Below, piece after piece: positions 18,616 through 25,705 of a stretch of 60,220 bases of DNA. A model generated the notes under the pieces. The model made no database searches, was not told the origin of the DNA, and saw only the letters and a program-made list of their open reading frames with translations. Positions within the stretch are counted from its first letter, which is position 1; the number at the start of each line of letters is the position of its first letter. The DNA is from a virus, in IMG/VR virus record IMGVR_UViG_3300020498_000257, positions 1 through 60,220 of that record. One strand, given 5' to 3'. The translations under genes were made by a program, and so were the position numbers.

Positions 18616-21239
18616 TTTCTTCCTCCTCGTGAACCTGGTGAATTAGCTCCTGATGAGCCTCCCCCAGAACTTCCTCCGCCTCCTGTGCCACCTCCTGTGG
18701 CTCCTCCTGTGGCAACTGCTGCTGCATTAATTGCGGCACCTGCTGCTACAACTGTTGCTACAACCATATCTGTTGCTTCTTCTCTTTCTTCATCTGACAT
18801 ATCTGCGCCTATATTGCTTAGTGCCTGAAGAGCAGCTCCAGGGTCTGAAAATGCTGTTGATAATAACTCTGCAGGATTTTCAAGCAATACTAAAGATGCT
18901 GCTACCTCTGCAGTAATAACAACTTCGTTACCATTTTCATCTTGACGAACTTCAACAGGGGTATCTGCAGGCAAATCTTTATACTCAATTCCAGCCTCTT
19001 GTATTTGTTCTTTGGTTAAAGATTCTCCAGGAGCAATAGACTCTACAAGAGCCTCTGCTACTAATTGTTTTTCTGCATTGGTTAATTTTCCATCTTCGGA
19101 TAAAGCATCTGCAAGATTTTGAACTTCTTCTGCAGTTACTTCACCATCACTTGCTAACTCATTTAAAATATCTTCTGCTTCCTCTGCATCTATTTTGCCA
19201 TCAGACAATGCGTCATCAACAGATTCTTCTACTGCTTCTTCTGATCCCGTCACAGGCTCTGTATCAGTTGGTTCTGTTTCCACAGGCTCTGTATCAATTG
19301 GTTCTGTTTCCACAGGCTCTGTATCAGTTGGTTCTGTTTCCACAGGCTCTGTATCAATTGGTTCTGTTTCCACAGGCTCTGTGTCAATTGGTTCTGTTTC
19401 CACAGGCTCTGTATCAATTGGTTCTGTTTCCACAGGCTCTGTGTCAATTGGTTCTGTTTCCACAGGCTCTGTGTCAATTGGTTCTGTTTCCACAGGCTCT
19501 GTATCAATTGGTGTGGTAGTTACTGGTGTTGTATCTACAGGTGGCACGACTACTGGTGTTGTATCTACAGGTGGTACGACTACGGGTGTTGTATCTACAG
19601 GTGGTACGACTACGGGTGGTTCAACTGGTGCAGGTGGAGCAGGGGCTGGCAAGGGCGCTGGTGCAGGAACTGCATCAATTACTGTTTGAGCTGCTGCCAC
19701 TATTGTAGGTGCTGTAGTTACTTTTTCTACTGCTACAGAAACTGTTGCAATTGCCGCTACTTTATTAGTTAAGTCTGTGCTTGCATTATTTAATGATGTA
19801 ATTGTATTTTCAGAAACAGTTGCAATTGGTGCAATAACTGTATTTGTATTTGCTGTATTTGTTGCAACAATAGCAGTAACTGCTGAGTTTAATGTAGCAA
19901 TTTGTGCATTTGCTGTATCAATTGCTGCCAAGACTGTTGCATTGTCTGGATCAGGGGTGGGAGTAAATGCAGCGCCTTGACTAATTGTTCCAGTAAATCC
20001 CGTAGTAGTGCTTGTATTACTAATATTTGTTACGGGACCATTTGTAGTCTCCCTTACATTAAACCTAGCACCATTTGGTATTGGTCCAGTCACGCTTACA
20101 TCTGCTTGCCATGCGCCATCTGAAGGGTTAACATCCGCATTAAATCTAACTTGAGTCATTTGTGTTTCTGCTGTTTGCAAAGGATAAACTCTAAGATCCC
20201 AAGCAACGCTAAGGGTGTTTGTAGTTGTTGAGTATGTAATTCCAGATCCATTACTCCAGGTAGTCCAGTCATATCCTGCTATAGAAATAGAAGGCGCATT
20301 CGGAGTAGAATAATAGTTTCCACCTTCATTTACACCAAAGGTAATTGTGGCATTAGACCCAACGTAAACATTATTGTATGTGACTCCGCCCATCTGTAAA
20401 TTAAATGGAAGGTTCATTCGAACACCAGCGTCATCTACATTAGATAAAACGTTTGTGGTAGTGCCAATGGTTGCCGCTAGAGCATTGACTGCATCTTGAG
20501 CGTTATTAATTGCTACATTTGCTTGAGTTAATTGTGTTTGAGCCTCTGTCCGTGCAGGTGTTACTGCTGCCACCGCAGTATTTGCTGCAGCTACTGTTAC
20601 AGTAGCCGTATCTACTGCTGTCTGTGCTGATTGAACTAAAACTGTGGCTGTCTCTGATTGGGCAACTTCTGTTGCAATTGCTGTGGCTACTTGTGCAACG
20701 GTGGTTGGGGCCTCTGTCATTAATGGAGTTGCTGTTGCTATCACAGTGGCTATTGCAGAATCTACAGTAGTAACGGCTTGCGTTACTACTGCTTGTGCCG
20801 CTACAACCTCTGGTGTTTGAGTTGTAGCGCTTACTGGGATTGCTGCTACGGCTTCTGTAACGGATGCTACCGTTGAAGTAATTGTTTGAACAACTGCTGT
20901 TGCTGTTTCTACGGCTGAGGATACATTTGATACTTCTGCTACCGCAGCCGTCGCTGCTGCTACCGCTGTATTTGCTGCTGCTACAGCAGTGTTAGACGCT
21001 GTTACTGATTCAACCGCAGTGGCTATAGTCACTGTTGCTGTATCCGATGCAGCTGCGGCTTGTGCAACTTCTGTGGTTGCGGTTGCAATGGCTGTGTTTA
21101 CTGCCTGTTGTGCAGGGCTTACCACAACTTGTTCTGCAGGAGCAGGAGGCTCATTAGCATTAGCAAAGTTAGGACTAAAAAGGAAAAGCCAGCCGATTAT
21201 AAAAAGGCTGGTTAAAAAATACTGTAACTTTCTAGTCAA
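18609..21239 (-). CDS. Giant secreted repeat protein (876 residues)
   Basis: A signal peptide (KLQYFLTSLFIIGWLFLFSP, cleavage near ANA) is followed by about 250 residues of Ala/Thr/Val helical repeats. Next comes a nidogen-like beta domain (DDAGVRMNLPFNLQMGGVTY, NNVYVGSNATITFG), then VVPPVDTT repeats, eight DTEPVETEPI decapeptides, three EF-hand-like units (DGKIDAEE, DGEVTAEE, DGKLTNAE) and a Gly/Ser tail. It starts at TTG with AGGAGAT upstream. No cell-wall sorting signal is visible. The architecture is that of a bacterial surface or matrix protein; it may coat the host or be a virion-associated adhesin. Confidence 0.8.
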   Translation of the reverse strand: MTRKLQYFLTSLFIIGWLFLFSPNFANANEPPAPAEQVVVSPAQQAVNTAIATATTEVAQAAAASDTATVTIATAVESVTASNTAVAAANTAVAAATAAVAEVSNVSSAVETATAVVQTITSTVASVTEAVAAIPVSATTQTPEVVAAQAVVTQAVTTVDSAIATVIATATPLMTEAPTTVAQVATAIATEVAQSETATVLVQSAQTAVDTATVTVAAANTAVAAVTPARTEAQTQLTQANVAINNAQDAVNALAATIGTTTNVLSNVDDAGVRMNLPFNLQMGGVTYNNVYVGSNATITFGVNEGGNYYSTPNAPSISIAGYDWTTWSNGSGITYSTTTNTLSVAWDLRVYPLQTAETQMTQVRFNADVNPSDGAWQADVSVTGPIPNGARFNVRETTNGPVTNISNTSTTTGFTGTISQGAAFTPTPDPDNATVLAAIDTANAQIATLNSAVTAIVATNTANTNTVIAPIATVSENTITSLNNASTDLTNKVAAIATVSVAVEKVTTAPTIVAAAQTVIDAVPAPAPLPAPAPPAPVEPPVVVPPVDTTPVVVPPVDTTPVVVPPVDTTPVTTTPIDTEPVETEPIDTEPVETEPIDTEPVETEPIDTEPVETEPIDTEPVETEPIDTEPVETEPTDTEPVETEPIDTEPVETEPTDTEPVTGSEEAVEESVDDALSDGKIDAEEAEDILNELASDGEVTAEEVQNLADALSEDGKLTNAEKQLVAEALVESIAPGESLTKEQIQEAGIEYKDLPADTPVEVRQDENGNEVVITAEVAASLVLLENPAELLSTAFSDPGAALQALSNIGADMSDEEREEATDMVVATVVAAGAAINAAAVATGGATGGGTGGGGSSGGGSSGANSPGSRGGRKW
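19251..19512 (-). repeat. Eight 30-bp tandem repeats (DTEPVETEPI)
   Basis: Units of 30 bases run from 19261 to 19500 with partial units at both ends, differing mainly at GTA/GTG and CAA/CAG positions. They encode an acidic Pro/Thr linker; copy number is likely to vary. Confidence 0.9.
19531..19620 (-). repeat. Three 30-bp tandem repeats (VVPPVDTTP)
   Basis: Three consecutive 30-base units encode a Val/Pro-rich linker directly before the DTEPVETEPI array in the secreted protein. Confidence 0.85.
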
Positions 21240-21250
21240 CTAGGTATCTC

Positions 21251-21288
21251 CTAAGTAATGCAATATTTTTGCTTACTTAGTAATTATA
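21251..21288 (-). promoter_or_regulatory. Promoter -10 and leader hairpin of the giant secreted protein
   Basis: On the minus strand TGC-TATAAT (21283-21288) is followed by a hairpin: CTAAGTAA (21273-21280) pairs with TTACTTAG (21251-21258), with an inner GCAA/TTGC. The stem ends against the AGGAGAT ribosome-binding site, so it could modulate translation. Confidence 0.55.
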
Positions 21289-21306
21289 GCAGAATGTTAG
21301 TTTAAA

Positions 21307-21495
21307 CTACTTAGGATTATCTGTTTTGTAAAATCCGTTACCTTTAAACTGTATTCCAAACGGAGTAAAAAATCTTGTCATTGATGACTCACATTCAACG
21401 CATGTATATCCTGGGTCATCATCTTTAATTGATCTATGTACTGACATTGTGGCATGTGCATCATCATATGAACACTTGTATTCGTATACTGGCAT
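21307..21495 (-). CDS. FmdB-like zinc-ribbon protein
   Basis: 62 residues starting MPVYEYKCSYDDAHA with a second knuckle CVEC and ending FKGNGFYKTD, the signature of the FmdB/putative-regulatory zinc-ribbon family. The first knuckle has only one Cys (C-S-Y-D), so metal binding may use other ligands. Role unknown. It overlaps the DUF2061 gene by one base. Confidence 0.75.
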   Translation of the reverse strand: MPVYEYKCSYDDAHATMSVHRSIKDDDPGYTCVECESSMTRFFTPFGIQFKGNGFYKTDNPK

Positions 21496-21707
21496 TACCT
21501 TCTACCCCACTTAACTTTATTCCACCCACGTTCATGAAAATAATAAAGGATAGTTTTTGTAAATACTTCAAAGCTTGCAATTGCTCCAGCTGTAACTGGT
21601 TCTTTAGTTATAGCCCAAGATATAACAAAGGTATCTGCTGTTCCAATTATACGCCATGTAATAGCCTTTAATGCTGATCTTTGTTTTGATACATTCATGC
21701 TGGCCAC
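21495..21707 (-). CDS. DUF2061 membrane protein, copy 2
   Basis: 70 residues with the full DUF2061 pattern: RSALKAITWRIIGTADTFVI, then FEVFTKTILYYFHERGW. Two membrane helices. It begins with GTG at 21707, or with the ATG three codons later, which overlaps the stop of the 31-residue upstream frame. Paralogue of 11856. Confidence 0.75.
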   Translation of the reverse strand: MASMNVSKQRSALKAITWRIIGTADTFVISWAITKEPVTAGAIASFEVFTKTILYYFHERGWNKVKWGRR

Positions 21708-21790
21708 TCCATATTTTTAGGCCCTTTACTAATTGCATTCCAAATTTTAGATACCCATTTCTTTACGTTTTTGCGTAGCCGATATAGCAT
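21695..21790 (-). CDS. Candidate 31-residue basic peptide
   Basis: A short frame starting within the end of the kinase-nucleotidyltransferase gene: MLYRLRKNVKKWVSKIWNAI then SKGPKNMEWPA. Its stop overlaps the DUF2061 start. It is amphipathic and basic. There is no independent evidence of expression beyond tight coupling and filling the gap. Confidence 0.4.
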   Translation of the reverse strand: MLYRLRKNVKKWVSKIWNAISKGPKNMEWPA

Positions 21791-22508
21791 GAATGTCTGC
21801 CCCCAAATCTACTTGTTCAATCTTGTACCCTACATCTCTTCCGTATACAATATTAGTAATGTTAGGTAGTCTTAATACTAGTGCACCATCCATAAATCCA
21901 TCCTTGGCAATATATTCCTTTACCTGATCAAACTTAAGTGGATCTTTTTCGCTTGTATTATATGTATTACGAACTCCAAGAAGGACTTGCTCTGTTCTTT
22001 TCCCAGCCTCTTTGTAAAGGGCGTGGTGGCCTTCGTGCCATGGTTGATAGCGACCAAGCATCAAGGTGGTAGGAGCAGACCAATCGTGTAGCTTAAATTC
22101 TTCAATTATCACAGAAGCCTTTTCATTTGGATCTAGCCTGTGATTTACAAACATCCAGTCAATCTTAGTTGGCTTTTGAAACATTTTATTAGTATCTTCA
22201 AATCTTCCCTCTTCAATTGTATCCATAAAGATAAAGATATCTGGCTTGCCAAATGCTTGTCTTGTTCCTTCTGTAGGGCAAACAAAGTCCACTATAACTG
22301 GCGCAACGCCTTGGTCAGCAATTAACCTTGCCATTGCTCCCATTCTGCGGGCCTGCTCAAGTCTGTCATCTGGAGTAAATCCAAGATCTGAATTTACTGT
22401 TGATCTAACCTCATCAGCATTAAGATGTATCGCATTGATGCGCTCTTTGAGTGCTTTTGCAAGCTCTGTTTTGCCTGAGCCTGGTAGCCCAATAATCTGA
22501 ATAATCAT
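21747..22508 (-). CDS. P-loop kinase / nucleotidyltransferase fusion (NadR- or CysC-like)
   Basis: 253 residues, two domains. The first (1-140) has the Walker A GLPGSGKT (7-14) and LNADEVR, like adenylylsulfate kinase. The second has GRYQPWHEGH (152-161) with the HxGH nucleotidyltransferase motif and an ISATQKRKEM segment equivalent to ISxTxxR. Together they resemble enzymes that phosphorylate and then nucleotidylate a small molecule, such as NadR in NAD salvage; the order of domains is reversed relative to NadR, so the substrate is open. An AGGAGT site precedes the ATG. Confidence 0.8.
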   Translation of the reverse strand: MIIQIIGLPGSGKTELAKALKERINAIHLNADEVRSTVNSDLGFTPDDRLEQARRMGAMARLIADQGVAPVIVDFVCPTEGTRQAFGKPDIFIFMDTIEEGRFEDTNKMFQKPTKIDWMFVNHRLDPNEKASVIIEEFKLHDWSAPTTLMLGRYQPWHEGHHALYKEAGKRTEQVLLGVRNTYNTSEKDPLKFDQVKEYIAKDGFMDGALVLRLPNITNIVYGRDVGYKIEQVDLGADIHAISATQKRKEMGI

Positions 22509-22516
22509 AATACTCC

Positions 22517-22600
22517 TTAGTTAGTGAGCCTTTTAAACACATGCTCAGGTGCAGACTGTACGCTTCCTACATATCCCGATGTCCACCGACGTACAGAATG
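22517..22600 (-). other. 27-codon in-frame extension after Hsp20 stop
   Basis: Directly after the Hsp20 TAA the same frame stays open for 27 codons with coding-looking content (RRWTSGYVGSVQSAPEHVFK) before TAA. There is no ATG, GTG or TTG in it. It is either a read-through extension, a remnant of a small gene that lost its start, or chance. Confidence 0.35.
22556..22596 (-). promoter_or_regulatory. Structured leader upstream of the kinase fusion gene
   Basis: Perfect 7-base arms CTGTACG (22556-22562) and CGTACAG (22590-22596), with a possible inner ACAT/ATGT helix around CGGGAT. No T-run follows, so it is not an ordinary terminator; an RNA regulator of the kinase fusion gene is possible. Confidence 0.45.
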
Positions 22601-23017
22601 TTATTTAATTTTTAGGACTTTTGGTTGCTTTTCCTTTGGGATGTTTCTTACTACATTAATGTGTAGCATTCCATCCTTCAGCTCGACATTGGATACTTCC
22701 ATGTATTCACTAAGCTCAAAGATTCTTGTAAACTTACGTGCAGCTATTCCTTTATGAACAACCTCTGCGTCAATTACCTCTTTGATTTCACCTGTAATCC
22801 AAAGACTTCCGTCCTCAATAGATACAGTAAGATCATCTCTTGTGAATCCCGCAACTGCCAAAGACAGTTGATAGTTATCCTCATCTAACTTTAGTAAATC
22901 ATACGGCGGAAAAGCTGTATTGTTTACCTTACTTAGACTGTTAAATCGTTCCAACTCTCGGTTGAAACCAATAAAAAATGGATCCTTGAAAAGATCCATT
23001 GCGAATTGTGTTACCAT
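22601..23017 (-). CDS. Small heat-shock protein (Hsp20 family)
   Basis: 138 residues. The N-terminal arm MDLFKDPFFIGFNRELERF precedes an alpha-crystallin domain (YQLSLAVAGFTRDDLTVSIE ... LELKDGMLHINVVR) and ends with the IxI-type motif KVLKIK. It holds unfolded proteins as an oligomer. The start may be the ATG at 23017 or the later MDLF. It has a classical promoter and a leader hairpin. Confidence 0.9.
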   Translation of the reverse strand: MVTQFAMDLFKDPFFIGFNRELERFNSLSKVNNTAFPPYDLLKLDEDNYQLSLAVAGFTRDDLTVSIEDGSLWITGEIKEVIDAEVVHKGIAARKFTRIFELSEYMEVSNVELKDGMLHINVVRNIPKEKQPKVLKIK

Positions 23018-23042
23018 TTTATGCTCCTTTTAAGCGAGTTAA

Positions 23043-23071
23043 ATTAGTACCCCCATTTGGCAGGTACTAAT
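23043..23071 (-). promoter_or_regulatory. Hairpin in the Hsp20 5' leader
   Basis: ATTAGTAC and GTACTAAT form a perfect 8-base stem with a 13-base loop just after the -10 box and ahead of AAAAGGAGC. It may be an operator or an RNA element; it does not include the ribosome-binding site. Confidence 0.55.
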
Positions 23072-23073
23072 CT

Positions 23074-23103
23074 ATTATATCATTTAGGCAACTAAGATTG
23101 CAA
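23074..23103 (-). promoter_or_regulatory. Sigma70-type promoter of Hsp20
   Basis: Minus strand: TTGCAA (23098-23103), 18-base spacer, perfect TATAAT (23074-23079). Confidence 0.7.
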
Positions 23104-23104
23104 G

Positions 23105-23512
23105 TTATTTTTTAGACTTTGATCTTGCCTTTGCAAGTGCTTCAAAATCCTTTACTTTGGTATCACCGAGGTAGGACCAGGCATATCCGTCTGAAATCAT
23201 TTGCTCGTTAATAGAAATTGACTGATCATCTATAAATAGCCAGCCAAGTATTCTTCCATACTTTTCTGAAGAGTTCATTTTTTCCGTCTTTATTTTAACA
23301 GACTTTGCATCTTTTAATTTAGACTTTAAGTACTCTTTAGATTCAAGTCCTAGCTTTTTTTCAGCCAAGTCTTTTGTTCTTGATTCTGGAGTATCTATCC
23401 CAGCAAGTCTAACTCTTGATGCAAACAGTATATCAAAGCCTAGATCGATGAGGACATCAATCGTGTCCCCATCGACTACACCTTCTACTTTTTTTACGTA
23501 GTACTCGTACAC
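23105..23512 (-). CDS. Thermonuclease (SNase) family protein
   Basis: 135 residues. The staphylococcal-nuclease core is clear: VVDGDTIDV with calcium-binding Asp, RVRLAGIDTPES with the catalytic Arg, and EKYGRILGWLF carrying Glu and the second Arg. It hydrolyses DNA or RNA. No signal peptide is visible, so it acts in the cytoplasm or after lysis. It overlaps the endolysin stop by one base, suggesting coordinated late expression. Confidence 0.9.
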   Translation of the reverse strand: MYEYYVKKVEGVVDGDTIDVLIDLGFDILFASRVRLAGIDTPESRTKDLAEKKLGLESKEYLKSKLKDAKSVKIKTEKMNSSEKYGRILGWLFIDDQSISINEQMISDGYAWSYLGDTKVKDFEALAKARSKSKK

Positions 23513-24126
23513 TACTTAGCCTTTTTAGCTGGCGCTTTCTTTGCAGGAGCAGCCTTCTTGATGGGAGCATCGGCTGGTGCTGTTGCTGCCAACTTGTTAA
23601 GAAGTGGTACATTTTCTTCTCCAGCATATACTGGTCTTCCCCAGCCAACTACTGCATTGATAAGCTTCTTCTTGTTGTTCTTTACATAACCACGGGTTTT
23701 TTCTACGCACATTCCGCCGTTGCGCTGATCTCCCTTTGCAGTTCCTGAAGTATTTCCTTCAATAACTTGAATTGTTCCATCTCCATTATTTTTAATGCAG
23801 AGACCAACATGAGAAATACGATTTACGCCATCGTCTGGGAAATCAAAATAGATCCAGTCTCCTGGCTGAGGGTCGTCATTACGTGCATCTGACCAACGTC
23901 CTTCTTTTTTAAACTGATCTGATGCTGCTACTGTTGATGCAGACTTAGGGAATTTTGCAACTCCCGCTGTGTGAGCACACCAAGAAACAAAAGATTGACA
24001 CCATGGTTGAAAGTTTACCTTCATCCATGCTCCGTACTTTGTTTCATTATCTTTTGGACCTTCAATAGTTCCAATTTCTTTTTTTGCAACCTCAATGATT
24101 GCTTCTAAGCTTCCTTTTGCTGCCAT
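23512..24126 (-). CDS. Endolysin with CHAP domain
   Basis: 204 residues. The CHAP amidase/endopeptidase domain shows the nucleophile in PWCQSFVSWC, then GDWIYFDF, then the catalytic His in RISHVGL and the acidic residue in VIEGNT. The C-terminus is a Lys/Ala/Pro tail (KKAAPAKKAPAKKAK) that would bind anionic wall polymers. It would cleave peptidoglycan peptides at lysis; holin-like genes are at 18141-18615. Confidence 0.88.
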   Translation of the reverse strand: MAAKGSLEAIIEVAKKEIGTIEGPKDNETKYGAWMKVNFQPWCQSFVSWCAHTAGVAKFPKSASTVAASDQFKKEGRWSDARNDDPQPGDWIYFDFPDDGVNRISHVGLCIKNNGDGTIQVIEGNTSGTAKGDQRNGGMCVEKTRGYVKNNKKKLINAVVGWGRPVYAGEENVPLLNKLAATAPADAPIKKAAPAKKAPAKKAK

Positions 24127-24137
24127 TTTATTCTCCT

Positions 24138-25196
24138 TTATATTCTGCTTCCAGATTCTCTCAGCGACTGTGGAGATACTTTAATAAATCTACAGTCCTC
24201 TCTGAAAGATTTTAGCGTAGGTGACCCACAATAGGACATTCCGCTTTTAACATTATTAATTATTTGTGCAATAGTCAACTCCACAGGGCCTTTATTTTCT
24301 AGATAAGCTGAGACTCCTTCTATATGCAAAGCATTTAGTGGTGGCCTTTCCCCTGTATCTTTATCCAACTGTATTCCTTCTGATGCAAGTCCTCTAAATA
24401 AAAATTTTCCATTTGTCATTCCGTCACACTCTTCATGACCTGCAAAAGCGGTTCCCATCATTACTGCACTTGCTCCACCCGCAAGAGCCTTTACAATGTC
24501 TCCGTTATTTTTAATTCCACCATCAGAAACTATTCCATTTACTTCGTCTGTCTTTACGTTTTGATAAATGTCCATAATCGATCCAAGAACTGGGGTGCCA
24601 AACCCAGTTACAATTCTTGTCGTACATGCTGCGCCTCCTCCTATACCAACTCTTACAGAGTCAGCTCCTGCATCCATCAAGTCTTTGTAAGCATCGTATG
24701 AAGAAACGTTGCCGCTCATTATATGTATGTAGTTTGGAAGAAGGGCTCTTAATCTTTTTACTGCATTTACTGCCATGTCTGTGTGTCCGTATGCAGTGTC
24801 TATTAATATAATCTTACACCCAGTAGCGAGGACCTGTTCAATAAGATCTTTATCTTCTGCCTCTGAGTTATTTACAGAAAATCCTAATCTATCGGTCCAT
24901 TTACACTCTGAAACAATTTGTTTATACTGTGCAATTCTATCTTCTTTTGTTTGAAATCTTTGTACAAAAGCAAGCCCACCATTATCTAAAACCTTTTTAA
25001 TCATCTTGGTGCTACTAATAAACTCCATTGGAGCTAAAACAAATGCATTGTCAAGGTGTACCCAGGCTGCTGGGTTATTGGGATTACCTATTGTAGATGT
25101 AAACTGTATATCAGACCTACTGACAACACCAGATCTTTTTGGTACAAGAAGTATATCGTCAAAACATAAAGGGCTAGTGGTTGTGTCTAATTGCAT
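24138..25196 (-). CDS. IMP dehydrogenase / GMP reductase family protein
   Basis: 352 residues, a single TIM barrel without CBS domains. The flavin-free catalytic loop is GIGGGAACTTRIVTG with Cys191, preceded by DAGADSVRVG and followed by VSDGGIKNNGDIVKAL and GGASAVMMGTAF. The length fits GMP reductase or a CBS-less IMPDH. It would adjust purine nucleotide pools during infection. The family's usual Pro-Gly-Ser of the loop reads G-G-A here. The kinase fusion gene lies nearby. Confidence 0.85.
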   Translation of the reverse strand: MQLDTTTSPLCFDDILLVPKRSGVVSRSDIQFTSTIGNPNNPAAWVHLDNAFVLAPMEFISSTKMIKKVLDNGGLAFVQRFQTKEDRIAQYKQIVSECKWTDRLGFSVNNSEAEDKDLIEQVLATGCKIILIDTAYGHTDMAVNAVKRLRALLPNYIHIMSGNVSSYDAYKDLMDAGADSVRVGIGGGAACTTRIVTGFGTPVLGSIMDIYQNVKTDEVNGIVSDGGIKNNGDIVKALAGGASAVMMGTAFAGHEECDGMTNGKFLFRGLASEGIQLDKDTGERPPLNALHIEGVSAYLENKGPVELTIAQIINNVKSGMSYCGSPTLKSFREDCRFIKVSPQSLRESGSRI

Positions 25197-25198
25197 AT

Positions 25199-25669
25199 TT
25201 AATCCTTAAGTGACTTCCACGGATTCGGTGGGAGCTTTAAGCTTGACTCTAGCATCCAATTCCACTCTTGATGCTTCTTTAACAATTCTGATAAATGTGG
25301 AACAAGTGCCCACTCTTTGCTTGCTATTGCTTGATCTGTAACAACTCGAATCTCTTCAATCATTGTTTTATTAATTGGCACAAGATGCGTTGCCATTTCA
25401 ACACCACAATAGGTGTCTGGCTTAACATTGCCTAGGGTTTGTGATGCAGATATATCTTCAATAGTATATAAGGCTTCTCCACCTAATCTACGTAGCCATA
25501 GGGAGGTTTCCATGAGCAGTCTATCTGACTCTAAGTATATCTCTTTGTATACGATCTGTGACTGTCTCATTAAAACAGACTCTGTATTTAAATAAAAACC
25601 CTTTACAAGGTTTGAATATATAAATGAGTTTGACTGTAATTCCTGTAGTGAGTTAATTAATTGTTTCAT
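25199..25669 (-). CDS. Dps-like ferritin-fold protein, possibly degenerate
   Basis: 156 residues, all helical. LQSNSFIYSNLVKGFYLNTE, followed by ESDRLLMETSLWLRRLGGEA and TIEDISASQTL, lines up with the Dps core (helix, then ...IAERIRALGG, then ...TLKE). Several ferroxidase ligands of Dps are replaced at the equivalent positions, so it might form a cage without iron oxidation. Confidence is moderate. A leaderless promoter precedes it. Confidence 0.55.
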   Translation of the reverse strand: MKQLINSLQELQSNSFIYSNLVKGFYLNTESVLMRQSQIVYKEIYLESDRLLMETSLWLRRLGGEALYTIEDISASQTLGNVKPDTYCGVEMATHLVPINKTMIEEIRVVTDQAIASKEWALVPHLSELLKKHQEWNWMLESSLKLPPNPWKSLKD

Positions 25670-25675
25670 AATCTT

Positions 25676-25681
25676 AGTATA
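25676..25681 (-). promoter_or_regulatory. Leaderless extended -10 promoter of the Dps-like gene
   Basis: TGG-TATACT on the minus strand, six bases before the ATG. Confidence 0.65.
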
Positions 25682-25705
25682 CCATTTTCTTAGCCACGAA
25701 GTCTA

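Noticed and set aside
19251-19620. CRISPR-like regular repeats
   Set aside because: Units are directly tandem, without spacers, and encode a protein linker.
19195-19689. Long Ser/Gly/Val repeat frame on the plus strand
   Set aside because: It is the antisense of the DTEPVETEPI and VVPPVDTT repeats of the secreted protein.
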